A stretch of 64,000 nucleotides of DNA from contig NC_090319.1 of assembly GCF_040869045.1 (NCBI RefSeq), positions 267,608,897 through 267,672,896 of the forward strand, written 5' to 3'. Below, piece by piece: positions 23,667-35,226 of this stretch. The DNA comes from Eurosta solidaginis (Eukaryota > Arthropoda > Insecta > Diptera > Tephritidae). The position numbers and the translations under genes are program-made. The notes below the pieces were generated by a model, which was given only the letters and a program-made list of their open reading frames with translations, did not search any database and was not told the origin of the DNA. Each line of letters starts with the position of its first letter. The stretch's first letter is position 1.

Positions 23667-23902
23667 AAGACAGGACCTTAAATCTTCCGGAGAACTTTTC
23701 TCTCGAACACATCAAAAGACATCTCATCTTCTTTCGACACCGCCAAGATTCCAAGCCATATATCACGACAGGTATGATTTAGCGCTCTTTCGTTTTGAAG
23801 GGTTTTTATGAGGTGCCATACTGAGGGTGTTGGTCTGATAATATAGGGGATAACCTGAGAGTATTTGCTATTTCTGCCCTGTCTTGATGTAGGTATCATC
23901 AA
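23667..23902 (-). pseudogene. Non-LTR polyprotein C-terminal remnant
   Basis: The minus strand reads ILAVSKEDEMSFDVFERKVLRKI, a stop, then GPVFDADGEF and RRYISRYDD. DVFERKVLRKIxGPV followed by an ExRRRYN-like stretch marks the segment after the reverse transcriptase in endonuclease-type non-LTR elements, the same segment as at 5065-5445. Stops and frameshifts show it is dead. The upstream part of the frame (towards 23902) is not recognisable. Confidence 0.5.
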
Positions 23903-24059
23903 GAAGTTTTGCAGCCTATTTTCTTTCTGGTTGCTTCTCGCCTAAGGCTTTGTGGGGCCCTTCTGCCTTCGGAACAGACGAAATACCCTCACAGGATGAC
24001 CTTAAGCTATATCTGTTGGCTTTTTTATCGCCTTATAGTATGGTGCTAAGCATGGCGTG

Positions 24060-24520
24060 TACTCATCCTAATTTCTCGTGCACCCAGTCTTGTTAAAAAG
24101 TTCAATCGCGTCAAAACGCTGTGCCCTACTTTTGCGTCCATTATAAGCCTCCAGTCTTCGCTGGTTAGAGATAGTGCTTCTATACGGTTAGTTTAATTTC
24201 ATGAGACTTTGTTTCCACACCTTTCGTGCAACTCATTTCTGGTTTTATTTCCTAACAGCGGACTAAGAAATCCCTCGAATATACTTTATATATGCTGTTC
24301 TTTGCCAACTCATTATCTTCAATACAGTTTTGGTGGGAGCCCAGTGTGCTTCTCCCTAATAAAATTCTATTTAATTCTTGTTCCCGCCATTCAATTTATA
24401 TGTAGATGATAACTTGTGTGAGATTATTGTCTTAATATCTGCCTGGCTGTCGAAATTTGTATCAACATTGGCATAGCTTAAGCACAGTTCCTCCAGTGTT
24501 CCCACTACTTTCCCGAGTCG
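24060..24520 (-). pseudogene. Diverged RNase H and C-terminal remnant of a non-LTR element
   Basis: The minus strand holds VGTLEELCLSYANVDTNFDSQ and ADIKTIISHK, matching the segment of 41885-43057 that contains IDSQAAIKAIISHS. Further on it reads ALSLTSEDWRLIMDAKVGHS, matching LLLSLKREDCRLMTGILTGH there. The domains are separated by frameshifts and stops. The RNase H Asp of xDSQA is kept. This is an older relative of the two better-preserved copies. Confidence 0.5.
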
Positions 24521-25106
24521 ACTATTTGCTCTTCAGACAAACTATGAAATACAATATTTTGAGAGACGTTCTGCTTAGCAAGATTTCGAGCCAGCGGATG
24601 GATGATCTTCCATAAACCCGAGACTGGCAGGAACGGTATTACTTATGTTCTTTGCTACCCATTTCTAGCATTCGCTCATCCTAGCTCCGTTCTAAACTTT
24701 CCTTTCCATACATACGAATATTCCGACGTGCTTGTGCATACACTTTAGTACAGCTCAACCTTATATAAATTAAATCAGCGTTATTAAAGCTTAATTATTT
24801 TTTAATGATATCAAAATATATTTGATCCGCTCTCAGTATTCAGTAACAGGAACTACAAAACCCTAACCTAAGACTGTACCGCTAGAACAGCATCAGTCTG
24901 CTCGCAGTACGCCTTCGTGTATGCTGGCAGAAACAACATATTCTATTCCTGCAAAAAAGAGTCCAACTCCTCCTCAAACACCGCTGCAGCCGGCGCCGAC
25001 AGCCGCAGCCTTCGTTTCAATATCACTGCCGTTGGCGTTACGCTGAAATCGTGCTGGGTGCACACATAGTTGGATGTCACAAGGCAGTGTTTGCTTCTAC
25101 TTTACG
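24521..25106. other. No recognised feature; left flank of the hAT insertion
   Basis: No repeat shared with the window. It includes a GC-richer stretch at about 24950-25060 (CCGCTGCAGCCGGCGCCGACAG type). It may be unique host DNA interrupted by the hAT element, continuing at 30877. Confidence 0.4.
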
Positions 25107-25114
25107 GCAGCCAC
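25107..25114. other. Left 8-bp target-site duplication (GCAGCCAC)
   Basis: GCAGCCAC abuts the left terminus CAGTGTTGCCA and recurs exactly at 30869-30876. Confidence 0.9.
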
Positions 25115-25413
25115 CAGTGTTGCCATTTTAGCTTCTTTCAAGTTAGATTTAGCTTTTATTTTCTCCGTTTAACTTGAAAAATTGCGATTTAGCTTTAAGC
25201 TTTTTTCAGAATTTTTTATCTCTTTTTAGCTTTTTTCAAATTTTACAAAAATCTAGGTAAACAGTTTGGCATGCCTCTACAAAAAAGCACATAACAGTTG
25301 TTTCTCCATTTCAAGTGGAAATCATCAGATAATACCTTTCGAAGGTGATAGTACTACTATAAATAATTCAAAGGAAGTCGATCCACGATAGAGAAAAAGC
25401 AACAGAAATAAAA

Positions 25414-25905
25414 TTGGCTCGATCAAAGTGCAGTGCTTTAATTAGAAATGTGCTGTGTCCATATTTTAAAAAGCGGTTAATATCCGACATAGATAACAAT
25501 CCATTTAGCTTAATGATAGATGAGTCCACAGATATAAGCGTTAATAAGTACCCCGGAATAGTAAAAAGATATTTAGTTGCAATAGTAAATCAATTGTTAA
25601 CACATTTCTTAAACTATCAGCTATCGAGGATTGCACGGCAAAGGGATTGGCTGCTTCAATTTTAAGAACATTGAATGAATTTGGGTTGGGTGTTGAACAT
25701 TTGAGGGGCTTCGGAACAGATAATGCAAGCGTTATGGTTAGCAGAAATCAAGGCGCAGTAAATTTATTAAAGCAACATCAAACTAAAATCATTTTAGTTC
25801 CGTATGTCTGCCATTCGATTCAATTGGCTGTTTCATCTACTTCGAAGGTACTTCCGAATGAATTTGAATTTTTGATTGCAGAAACATATAACTGGTTTTC
25901 TAAGT
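25414..25905 (+). pseudogene. hAT transposase, N-side catalytic region (broken)
   Basis: Two overlapping frames carry this fragment. The first has SLMIDESTDISVNKYPGIV, the second GLAASILRTLNEFGLGVEHL, GFGTDNASVMV and VPYVCHSIQLAV. IDESTD, GTDNASVMV and the CH-x-IQLAV segment are typical of BED-zinc-finger-type hAT transposases, which cut and paste the element through a DDE RNase H-like fold. A frameshift lies near 25620-25650. The open frame then runs into unrelated sequence at about 25905, after WFSKSA, where the later insertion begins. The BED finger and the start codon are not seen. Dead copy. Confidence 0.8.
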
Positions 25906-26412
25906 CCGCAACGTGTTACTTTTGCATACTTTTATTTCGTCTTTCTAGGTACCTTTGCCAACAACTTGGGAGTTTGGCCGTACCACTCGAGCGGGCCAAA
26001 GTGCGTCCAACGCGGGGAACACCCACACCCTGACAACGTCTCCTGCCTCGAGAGCTCAGCCGGGCATGTGTTACGGGAAGTATAAACATTTATAATATGT
26101 GAATATAAGAACTATTACTTTATGTGCTCTTTTTAGGTAACCTTCGGAACGAGCATGTTATGGAAACGTCCATCCCCGCCGACTTGCCCCTCATCGACGG
26201 AATGGTATTCACGCGAGTAATGAAATATTTTATGTACATTTAATAATATTTTGTATTCTTTTCAGGTTACAACGCGGCCTTTTAGTATTCAGTTATTTAG
26301 TTCTAGGTTAACTAGTATTAAATTAATTAGCATTAAGTTCTGTAGAATTAGGTTCTTTAGCCTTCGGTTCTATAGCATCAGGTTCTTTAGGATTCCATTA
26401 TTGTTTAAGGTC
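25906..26412 (-). mobile_element. Probable 3' part of the inserted gypsy-type element
   Basis: The region follows the integrase stop on the minus strand. It has a degenerate ~20-bp repeat (GGTTCTTTAG / GGTTCTATAG words, 26290-26400) and GC-rich blocks at 25949-26085, 26140-26217 and 26268-26280. I infer it is the region between pol and the 3' LTR, but no LTR can be delimited. Confidence 0.35.
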
Positions 26413-27515
26413 CTTCGCGTGCCAGGCTCCTAAACTCTTTCCCCCCAGTGACTCTAATAGGTACATATTATTACCTAGCGCCTTAGTAATTCGACACTAA
26501 GTGAACTTGCGACAAAATTTAGCGTTGACGTTTTGTTTAAGTTAGTACAAAGTTTCGTTTGTAGATTTCTTGACCGGGCTTAAATTGTATTTCGCGGATT
26601 CTTTTGTTGTAACGCGCCGCGTTACTTTCATACGCTTCATGTAAATTTGCTTTTATTTTCTCACGAATTAATCTAAGCTTGTCACTATGATCAAGTACAA
26701 ACATTTCGTTGTCATTAAGACAACTCAATTTCCTTGCGAGCGCATAAGCAGCCCCATTTGTGAACATATTAAATCCGAAGAGTGCTAGCGGCTAACACCG
26801 ATTGATTTGCCCTCTCCGCGGTATTCGATTGCGGTGAATAAAAGGCTGTTTTTAGATGTCTAACCCCGTACGTTTCTAATAGTTCCTGTTTGGATACAAA
26901 TTGTTTGCCGTTATCGGAATGTATTATTTCCGGTACACCAAACTTATGAAATATTTCTTCGGTTAAGAACTTAACCACATTACTCGCAGTATCTTCGCGC
27001 ATTGCCTTCAAAAAAATAAACTTTGAAAAATGATCTATAACGATGAAAATAAAACAGTTTCCGCGTTTCGATCTCGGATATTTGCCTAAGAAATCAAGGT
27101 ATAATTTCTGGAATGGGCGGGCTGTGACCACCTCTTTTCCCATCCCTTGCTTGAAGATTGTATTACAGGGTTTTATTTCCTTACAGGTCTGGCATTCTCG
27201 CACAAAGTTGCGAACTTGTACCACCATGTTAAGCCAATCGTACAACCTCTTAAGTCTATGTAACGTTTTCGCCGTACCCCCGTGCGCAGCTATCTCTGGA
27301 CAATGTGCGTTTTCGATGAGAGTTGACGTCAAGGCTTTCGGAAATCTACCACAATCACTTTTCACCAGCATACAGGCGTACAACAGTGTCTCTAAAACCA
27401 CGTGAGGTGAAGACAGCAAAATTCTTGTAAAAAAAAGCTTTTGGTTAATGTAACCCAACAAGCAAATGAGGCAGTTTCTTTTAAGATAAAAAAAAAATAA
27501 GTGTGTGCGGTGCAC
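26413..27515 (-). pseudogene. Gypsy-type integrase fragment (mdg1/412-like)
   Basis: Integrase inserts the retroelement cDNA into host DNA. The minus strand shows an HHCC zinc-finger region (AAHGGTAKTLHRL, then CQTCKEIK), the core Asp residues in LYLDFLGKYPRSKRG and IIHSDNGKQF, and the Glu in PQSNTAERANQS. The C-terminal part continues with YALARKLSCLND, KPGQEIYKRNF and a final GKSLGAWHAKDLKQ before a stop near 26413. Between about 26768 and 26775 the frame breaks and some fifty residues expected between the catalytic Glu and YALARKL are missing. At least one further stop lies near 26535. The 5' side merges into a non-homologous leader near 27400-27515. The resemblance to the mdg1/412 group is from memory of family motifs. 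Confidence 0.75.
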
Positions 27516-29066
27516 ACCCAGGGGAAGTTTAATTCTTTAATTTAGCATTTCGCCGTCTATCACGAGCCCCGTTGTTAAACGTAACCAACAAAATTATGAA
27601 AATTCATTTGTTTACAGATATCGGTAATTCTATTTCTCACAAAATATCACAACCGTAATAAATTCCATTACAAAGACAAATCAAATGCAATTATGATGTA
27701 AGTGACGTTTCGCATCAAATGATTTAAAAAAACATACATATATTAAAGATAAAAAAAGAAATTTTATGAAAAAAAAAAAAATTAGAAAAAGAAAAAAAAA
27801 ATTGGAACAGTATACAGCGTTGAACCCGCGGCCTTTGCGTGCTCATTCGCACGCTTACCACATGAGCCATATTGACGCTTTTATTTTCATGTCAACTGCC
27901 GTACTTAAGATTGTCTATGGTGCTTTTGCTATATGAGTGTGGTGTTGTTGTCGCTTCGCAACAACAACATTCATATGGTTGTTGTCTTCCAATTTCATTA
28001 CAGTTTTTCTCAAATGCATGCCCCTATAGAAGTAAACTTCAAAACTATATATATATGTATACGTATTGTATCAATTGATTTTATATTTTTTGGTATTTGA
28101 TGTCAAATTGGTGATAGTCGGGTACACGAAATCACCAAACCAGGGTGCCAAGACCGCAATAGTTTCCTGATTGCTGAAATATCCAGCTGCCCCAAATATC
28201 CGTTTTTCACCGAAGAGAGCTCTTTTAGGTAGGCTGTAGGATTTGGGTGTTTCATTAAAAGTAATGCTCATCCTGAGCCAGGCGAAGGGTTTGGTTTTTT
28301 TTGTGCTGACACAGAAGAAAAGAGAAAATTAAGATATTTTATATAAAATTTTTTTTGTATGGTGTAATTTTTTTTTTGCTTTGACAGAACTCATGATGAA
28401 TAAATCACTTAAAGAGAATCCGTTGAAGAAATTTTAAAATAATATATATATATGCTGTAAGATTGTCAAATCCACTTATACATATGTGTTATGCGTAGGC
28501 ATTCGAGATTAAATATAAATGTCTGTTTAATTTATAATTGTAAAGAGATAAATCTGTTAAGCATGTTTCTTGTTGTATTAAAATACCTGTTTGAAGCATG
28601 AAAAGAAATTGGAATATGGCTTGCTGATTTAATCGGTTGGGGATGGGGATGATGGCAAAAGGGTAGGTAGTGTAGAATCGCGAGGAGCAAATGTAAGAAA
28701 GGGGACCTGCTGAACTCCGAAATAAACGAGCGGTCCGAGGTAGGGTGGGCTTCTGGTGGGATGTATGGAGCCGTATGAGGATGATGATTGTAACATCCGC
28801 CTAGCATCAATGTGGCAAAAAGGTTGAGGATCCCGCCTTTAAACTGAGCTAGCTGAGGGCAAATCCACATTGATCGCGATAAGGGCGGATGCACTTTCAA
28901 GGTGTACGTTACAAACGTCTGCCTAGTTATATAGAAACTTTAAAATATATAAATTGTTTCCCTATTGAAAAGGCACTGAGTGCTGTGTAACCACTTTTCG
29001 ATAGATTCACACAAGAAAAATGCAGATATTCAAATGATGAAATAAATAACATTGAAATGTAATGTA
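27516..29066. other. Insertion-derived sequence inside the hAT, mostly unassigned
   Basis: Contains A-runs at 27765-27800, one tRNA-like block (27812-27898, listed separately) and a palindromic GTTGTTGTCGCTTCGCAACAACAAC at about 27945-27970. The minus-strand frames at 28071-28271 and 28532-28900 show no motif I recognise. Confidence 0.4.
27812..27898 (-). repeat. tRNA-like sequence (SINE head or tRNA pseudogene)
   Basis: The minus strand has a box-A-like TGGCTCATGTGGTAAGCG, a hairpin GCGTGC...GCACGC in the anticodon-arm position, and a box-B-like GCGGGTTCAACGC at normal tRNA spacing. No intact acceptor stem is visible. An A/G-rich stretch lies downstream on the same strand. I read it as a tRNA-derived retroposon head rather than a working tRNA. 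Confidence 0.55.
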
Positions 29067-30205
29067 AACAAGTAAACAAGGCTAAGTTCGGGTATAACGG
29101 AACATTACATACTCAGCTGAGAGCGTTGGAGACAAAATAAGGGAAAATCATCATGTAGGAAAATAAACCTAGGGAAACCCTGGAATGTGTTTGTATGACA
29201 TGGGTATCCAATGGAAAGTATTAAAGAGTATTTTAAAAGGGAGTGGGCCATAGTTCTATTGGTGGACGCCTTTTCGAGATATCGCCATAATTGTGAACCA
29301 GAGGTGACTCTAGAACGTGTATGTACGATATGGCTACCAAATGAAAGATGTTAATAAGTGTTTTAAAAGGGTGTGGCCCTTAGTTGTATATGTGAAGGCG
29401 TTTTCGAGATATCGAACAAAATGTGGACCAGAGTGACCCAGAACATCATCTGTCGGGTACCGCTAATTTAATTATATATGTAATACCACGAACCGGACTC
29501 CTGCCATCATTCCATGGGCTTTTGATTTCGCCCTGCAGAACTCTTTCATTTTCTTCTGCTTAATATGGTAGGTGTCACACCCATTTTACAAAGTTTTTTC
29601 TAAACTTATATTTTGCGTCAAAAAACCAATCCAATCACCATGTTTTATCCCTTTTTTCATATTTGGTATAGAATTATGGCATTTTTGTCATTTTTCGAAA
29701 TTTTCGATATCGAAAAAGTGGACGTGGTTACAGCGAGCAAAACTTTTAAATTACCTTCTTTTAAAAGTGGGAGGTGCCACACCCATTGTGCAAAATTTTA
29801 TCAATTTTTTGTTCTGCGTCATAAAGTCAACCCATTTACCAAGTTCCATCGCTCTATCCGTCTTTGGTAATGAATTATCGCACTTTTTCGGTTTTTCGAA
29901 ATTTTGGATATTGAAAAAGTGGGCGTGGTTATAGTCCGAATTCGTTCATTTTAAACAAAAAAGCGATCTGAGATGAGTTCCCAGGAAATTACAAACCAAA
30001 TTTCATTAAGATACCTCAAAATTTACTCAAGTTATCGTGTTTACGGCAGACGGACGGACATGGTTAAATTAATTTCTTTTTTCGCCCAGATCATTTTGAT
30101 ATATAGAAGTCTACATCTATCTCGATTAGTTTATGCCGTTGCGGGGTACCGTTATGCCAACAAAATTAATATACTCTGTGAGCTCTGCTCAGCTGAGTAT
30201 AGAAA
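29067..30205 (-). mobile_element. T-element copy 4 (internally deleted)
   Basis: Minus-oriented, from TTTCTATACTCAGCTGAGC at 30205 to TTGTTTACTTGTT at 29067. It keeps both ends and the hairpin (with a changed loop flank, CGGGTATAACGG). It has lost most satellite units and part of the GGGCGTGG-type middle. It is inserted in the hAT transposon. Confidence 0.75.
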
Positions 30206-30244
30206 TTGCATCTACATGAATGGGACAGAGTAGGTTGGGCAGTG

Positions 30245-30555
30245 GTTCGAGAGTATAAAAACGCTCTTGGGAAAATCCCTTTGCCAGTCTTTCCACTTTT
30301 GTTTTAAATTTTTTGGTTTTACCACTCAGTAATGCAGAAGTTGGGCGAATTTTAAGCACCATGAACAATGTTAAAACAAAGCAGCGTAACAGGTTACATT
30401 TAAAAATGTTAAATTCAATTTTATATGTAAGGTACGGACTAAGGAAAGAAAATAAGTGCTGCCATGATTTTATTATAACAAATGACCTCATTGAACTAAT
30501 GAACAAATCAAATATTTATTCCAACTCATCAGGTGATAATATCGAAATATTCTAA
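30245..30555 (+). pseudogene. hAT transposase C-terminal dimerisation region
   Basis: The plus strand reads NPFASLSTFVLNFLVLPLSN and then AEVGRILSTMNNVKTKQRNR. The order L-P-x-S-N-A-x-V-x-R-x-x-S-x-x-N-x-x-K-x-x-x-R-N-R-L is the hAT C-terminal dimerisation motif, here with Gly for the usual Glu before Arg. It continues the protein begun at 25414-25905. A stop near 30258 separates it from the upstream remnant. The frame ends at 30555. Confidence 0.8.
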
Positions 30556-30868
30556 GGCTTTATGTTTATTTTTATCTCACACATATTACCTTTTATATGG
30601 ATATCCTGTTGAAAGCAGTGAAATAGTTATAGTAGTAGTAGACGAGTGGTCAAATGACTGACTTTAAAAAATTTGTATAAAACGCATATTGCATCTGTGA
30701 ATTATATTTGGAATAAAAATTAATTTAAGTTTTTTACTTTATGTATAAATTGTTGAAAAAATAAATAAAATGCTTGAAAAGTTGCCTTAAATTTTTAGCT
30801 TTTTTGGCTTTAAAAATTTTTTTTTAGCTTTTTTTAGCTTCTTTTCTGAAAAAGTTCTGGCAACACTG

Positions 30869-30876
30869 GCAGCCAC
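30869..30876. other. Right 8-bp target-site duplication (GCAGCCAC)
   Basis: Exact copy of 25107-25114 just outside the right hAT terminus. Confidence 0.9.
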
Positions 30877-31328
30877 TATAACATGTACCGGTATAAATGT
30901 TGATGTCTTTGCTATATTCGAATTTGAGTTGTTGTAGGTAATCAGCAAGACGCACTCAACTCGCGTAGTTTTGTTAAGAATTGATTTCATGCGACGCTAG
31001 CACGATGACGCTACCTGCTAAAGTTTTTGTATATGTTACCAAAGCTATTACAACAAGAGCGATAAAAATAGAAAGTCTAAGTAGCAACAAAAACAAAATG
31101 ATTTTCATATTTACTCTCCTACAGGTGCAAAAATAGCTACCTCAAACAAAAGCAAAGCGTTGGCGTATTGCACTGCCCCCTTGACTGGTGTTTTTTATAC
31201 ATATATGTGGTGCCCCTTGCCCCAAATCACTATTTATAGTAACACATAGATTAGCGGTTTGACAAATCTCTTGCACCCTGTGAGAAATAAAGATTTCTTA
31301 TTATGACAGTAAAGTGCAGTGTGGAATA
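30877..31328. other. No recognised feature; right flank of the hAT insertion
   Basis: About 450 bp, possibly the continuation of the unique sequence at 24521-25106. No motif found. Confidence 0.4.
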
Positions 31329-33898
31329 ATTTTTATACTCAGTTGAGCAGAGCTCACAGAGTATATTAACTTTGATTGGATAACGGTTGGTTGTACAGGT
31401 ATAAAGGAATCGAGATAGATATAGACTTCCATATATCAAAATCATCAGAATCGAAAAAAAATTTGATTGAGCCATGTCCGTCCGTCCGCCCGTCTGTCCG
31501 CTAACACGATAACTTGAGTAAATTTTGAGGTATCTTAATAAAATTTGGTATGTAGATTCCTAGGAACTCATCTCAGATCGCTATTTAAAATGAACGATAT
31601 CGGACTATAACCACGCCCACTTTTTCAATATCGAAAATTTCGAAAAACGGCAAAAATGCGATAATTCATTGCCAAAGGCGGTTAAAGCGATGAAACTTGG
31701 TAGATGGGTTGAAGTTATGACGCAGAATAGAAAATTAGTAAGATTTTGGACAATGGGCGTGGCACCGCCCACTTTTACAAGAAGGTAATTTAAATGTTTT
31801 GCAAGCTGTAATTTGGCAGTCGTTGAAGATATCATGATGAAATTTGGCAGGAACGTTACTACTATTACTATATATGTGCTAAATAAAAATTAGCAAAATT
31901 GGAAGAAGAACACGCCCACTTTTTAAAAAAAAATTTTTTAAAATTCAAATTTTAACAAAAAATTTAATATCTTTACTGTAATGATATGATGCAACAAAAT
32001 ACAAAAATAAAAGAAAATTTCAAAATGGGCGTGGCTCGGCCCATTTTCATTTAGTTTGTCTAGAATACTTTTAATGCCATAAGTCGAACAAAAATTTACC
32101 AATCCTTCTCAAATTTGGTAGGGGCATAGATTCTATGATGGGAACTGTTCTCTGTGAAAATGGGCGAAATCGGTGGAAGCCACGCCCAGTTTTTATACAC
32201 AGTCCACCGTCTGTCCTTCCGCTCGGCCGTTAACATAATAACTTGATCAAAAACCGATATATCTTTACTAAACTTAGCCCGCGTACTTATCTGAACTCAC
32301 TTTATCTTGGTATAAAAAATGGTCGAAATCCGACCATAACCACGCCCACTTTATCGATATCGAAAATTACGAAAAATGAAAAAAATGCCATAATTCTATA
32401 CCAAATACGAAAAAAGGGATGAAACATGGTAACTGGATTGGCTTATTGACGCAAAATATAACTTTGGAAAAATTTGTAAAATGGGTGTGACACCTACCAT
32501 ATTAAGTAGAAGAAAATGAAAAGTTCTACAAGGCGAAATCAACAGCCCTTGGAATCTTGGCAGGAATACTGTTAGTGGTATTGCATATATAAATAAATTA
32601 GCAGTACCCGACAGATGATTTTCTGGATCACCTGGTCCACATTTTGGTCGATATCGCGAGAACGCCTTCACATATACATCTAAGGGCCACTCGCTTTTAA
32701 AACCCTCATTAATACCTTTAATTTGATATCCATATCGTACAAACACATTCTAGAGTCACCCCTGGCCCACCCTAATGGCGATATCTCGAAAAGGCGTCCA
32801 CCTATAGACCTAATGCCCACTCCCTCTTAAAATGCTCAGTAACACCTTTCGTTTGATAGCCATATCGTACAAACATTCTAGAGTCAGCCCTGGCCCACCC
32901 TAATGGCGATATCTCGAAAAGGCGTCCACCTATAGACCTAATGTCCACTCTCTCTTAAAATGCTCAGCAACACCTTTCGTTTGATACCCATATCGTACAA
33001 ACATTCTAGAGTCACCCCTGGCCCACCCTAATGACGATATCTCGAAAAGGCGTCCACCTATAGACCTAATGCCCACTCCCTCTTAATATGCTCAGTAACA
33101 CCTTTCGTTTGATACCCATATCGTACAAACACATTCTAGAGTCACCCCTGGCCCACCCTAATGACGATATCTCGAAAAGGCGTCCACCTATAGACCTAAT
33201 GCCCACTCCCTCTTAATATGCTCAGTAACACTTTTCGTTTGATACCCATATCGTACATACATTCTAGAGTCCCCCTGCCCCACCCTAATGGCGATATCTC
33301 GAAAAGGCGTCCACCTATAGACCTAATGCCCACTCCCTCTTAAAATGCCCAGTAACACCTTTCATTTGATTCCCATATCGTACAAACACATTCTAGAGAC
33401 ACCCCTGGTCCACCTTTATGGCGATATCTCGAAACGGCGTCCACCTATGGAACTAAGGATCACTCCTTTTCAAAATACTCATTAACAGCTTTCATTTGAT
33501 ACCCATATCGTACAAACATATTCTAGAGTCACCCCTGGTTCACCTTTATGGCGACTTCTCGAAAAGGCGTTCACCTATAGAACTAAAGCCCATTCCATTT
33601 TAAAATACTCATTACCACCTTTCATTTGATACCCATATCGTACAAACAAATTCTAGAGTCAGCCCTGGTCCACCTTTATGGCGATATCCCTAAATGGCGT
33701 CCATCCATAGAACTATGGCCTACTCTCTTTTAAAATACTCTTTAATACCTTCCGTTTGATACACATGTCATAGAACCACATTCCAGGGTTACCCTAGGTT
33801 CATTTTCCTACATGGTGATTTTCCTTATTTTGTCTCCATAGCTCTCAACTGAGTATGTAATGTTCGGTTACACCCGAACTTAGCCTTCCTTACTTGTT
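31329..33898 (+). mobile_element. T-element copy 5 (full length)
   Basis: It runs from TTTTTATACTCAGTTGAGC to the hairpin GTTCGGTTACACCCGAAC and CCTTCCTTACTTGTT. It has a short (CCGT)n tract near 31486 and a satellite block at about 32640-33790 with units of about 120-130 bp. The units from 32770 to 33360 (CTAATGGCGATATC / GACCTAATGCCCACTC variants) are more alike than the others, which suggests local amplification inside this copy. Confidence 0.8.
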
Positions 33899-34714
33899 TT
33901 TTTTTTTTTTTGTTCAATACTGTCGTTCGTATTTGTTGAGGAGCTGCTTGAAGGTTTTCGAAATATAATACAAAATAGTACCGACACAGAAAAAGGAAAA
34001 AATTATTGCCTTTAGCTAAATGGCATAAGAGTTCAAAAAAAAAAAAAAATACGGACCAAATTTGCATTTTTATGGATGGTAAAAATCATTGAGATCACAC
34101 TTTGATACCACCACCTCTTGCCGGGTGTCGAGATCCTTTTGGCCGGTTGTTTATAACAAACGTTCAGCGGCATTCATAGGGTTCACTTCAACTCATTTCT
34201 GAATGATGATTGAAGCGTTAACCGGGGACTATAATACAGTAGTACATAAGGTGCGGCTCTGTGTTAATTAAGTTCCTAACTGTATTAATTGCATGGTGGA
34301 TAATAAGGTGGAGTCCATGTGCGCTAGTGGGAAATGCGTATGTGGTCAAGTTAAAAGCTCTATCAACACACCATACGATAAAAGATTTACTGTAGAAGCG
34401 GTCAACGAAGCATTGAGGTCAATGAACACAAACAAAGATCCTGGAATTAATCAAACTTTCAGTGACTACCCGCACTTCGCCACAAATTTTATTTCGCATG
34501 TCTAAAGGCAGGTTATTTTCCCAAAAGAGGCCTAAGTCAAAATTTTACCAAAGCCCGGAAAAAAAAATAATAAAAAATATTCAGGAGCTTTATGGCGTTT
34601 TCTTTTCTGTAAAAAATTTTACCCTCATTTTGCACTACTAAATTGTAACTTTTGAATTATCCACTTATATGTACTTCGGATCCGATTCAAACCGATTTGA
34701 AGGAAATTTGGTAT
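33899..34714. other. Mostly unassigned; possible reverse-transcriptase remnant at 34293-34505
   Basis: A 70-codon frame at 34293-34505 contains FTVEAVNEALRSMNTNKDPG, which fits the region just before RT motif 1 in non-LTR elements (a helix followed by K-x-P-G). No downstream RT motif follows. The rest has homopolymer runs at 33896-33911 and 34038-34050 only. Confidence 0.35.
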
Positions 34715-35226
34715 ATATTGTAACGAATTTGGGGAAACTCCGCTTATTTGACACCGTCTGTTAATGTGCGTATCGCTAAATTGTTGAATAAATAACTCCA
34801 ATATTCAATAATGCAAAATGGTCTTTATTAGACTACTTTGAAAATATTTCACAATAACACTTATACTTCGCAACTGATAGCGTGCTTAAATCAAACTGAT
34901 TACTACCTACTCAGCTTTCGCTTCTTTTATACTCTCTGCTGTCTCGTTCGCATACTTCTAGGCGTTTCTTCTGCTAGAATTTTCTACTTGGTTACCAGCT
35001 AAACGCGTTGCGTGTGTATCTGTAGTTTATAGCCTCGCGCCTAGCCATATGCGCGTGTATATGTGAGTAATGATGATTGCATACTTTTGTGAGTATCTCA
35101 GATATATGTATGTGTTACATATGGGTAGACATAATGATTTATTTGTTTATGTACATACAAGTGACTGCGTAGTATCGGCTTAGAGATGATAGTATCCCTT
35201 AGTGTTGCTAATATTCGTCACAATAT
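34715..35226 (+). mobile_element. Solo LTR with ATAT target duplication
   Basis: The LTR is 34719-35222 (504 bp), from TGTAACGAATTT to ATATTCGTCACA. The ends form a short inverted repeat of TG...CA type. ATAT lies on both sides (34715-34718 and 35223-35226). Gypsy-group elements such as 17.6 and 297 use 4-bp TA-rich targets, so a gypsy origin is likely. No internal region is adjacent, so this is a product of LTR-LTR recombination. Confidence 0.75.

Larger units (their letters stand above)
25115..30868 (+). mobile_element. Decayed hAT transposon with nested insertions
   Basis: The terminal inverted repeats CAGTGTTGCCA and TGGCAACACTG are perfect over 11 bp, and an 8-bp duplication (GCAGCCAC) flanks them. 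Both subterminal regions carry several AGCTTTTTT words, possibly transposase-binding repeats. The transposase survives as an N-side piece (25414-25905) and a C-terminal piece (30245-30555). Between them lie a gypsy-type integrase fragment, a tRNA-like element and T-element copy 4. Size without the insertions cannot be set exactly but would be of the order of 1.5-2 kb. Confidence 0.9.

Noticed and set aside
27812..27898. Functional tRNA gene
   Set aside because: Box A and box B are recognisable, but no acceptor stem pairs and it sits inside nested transposons.
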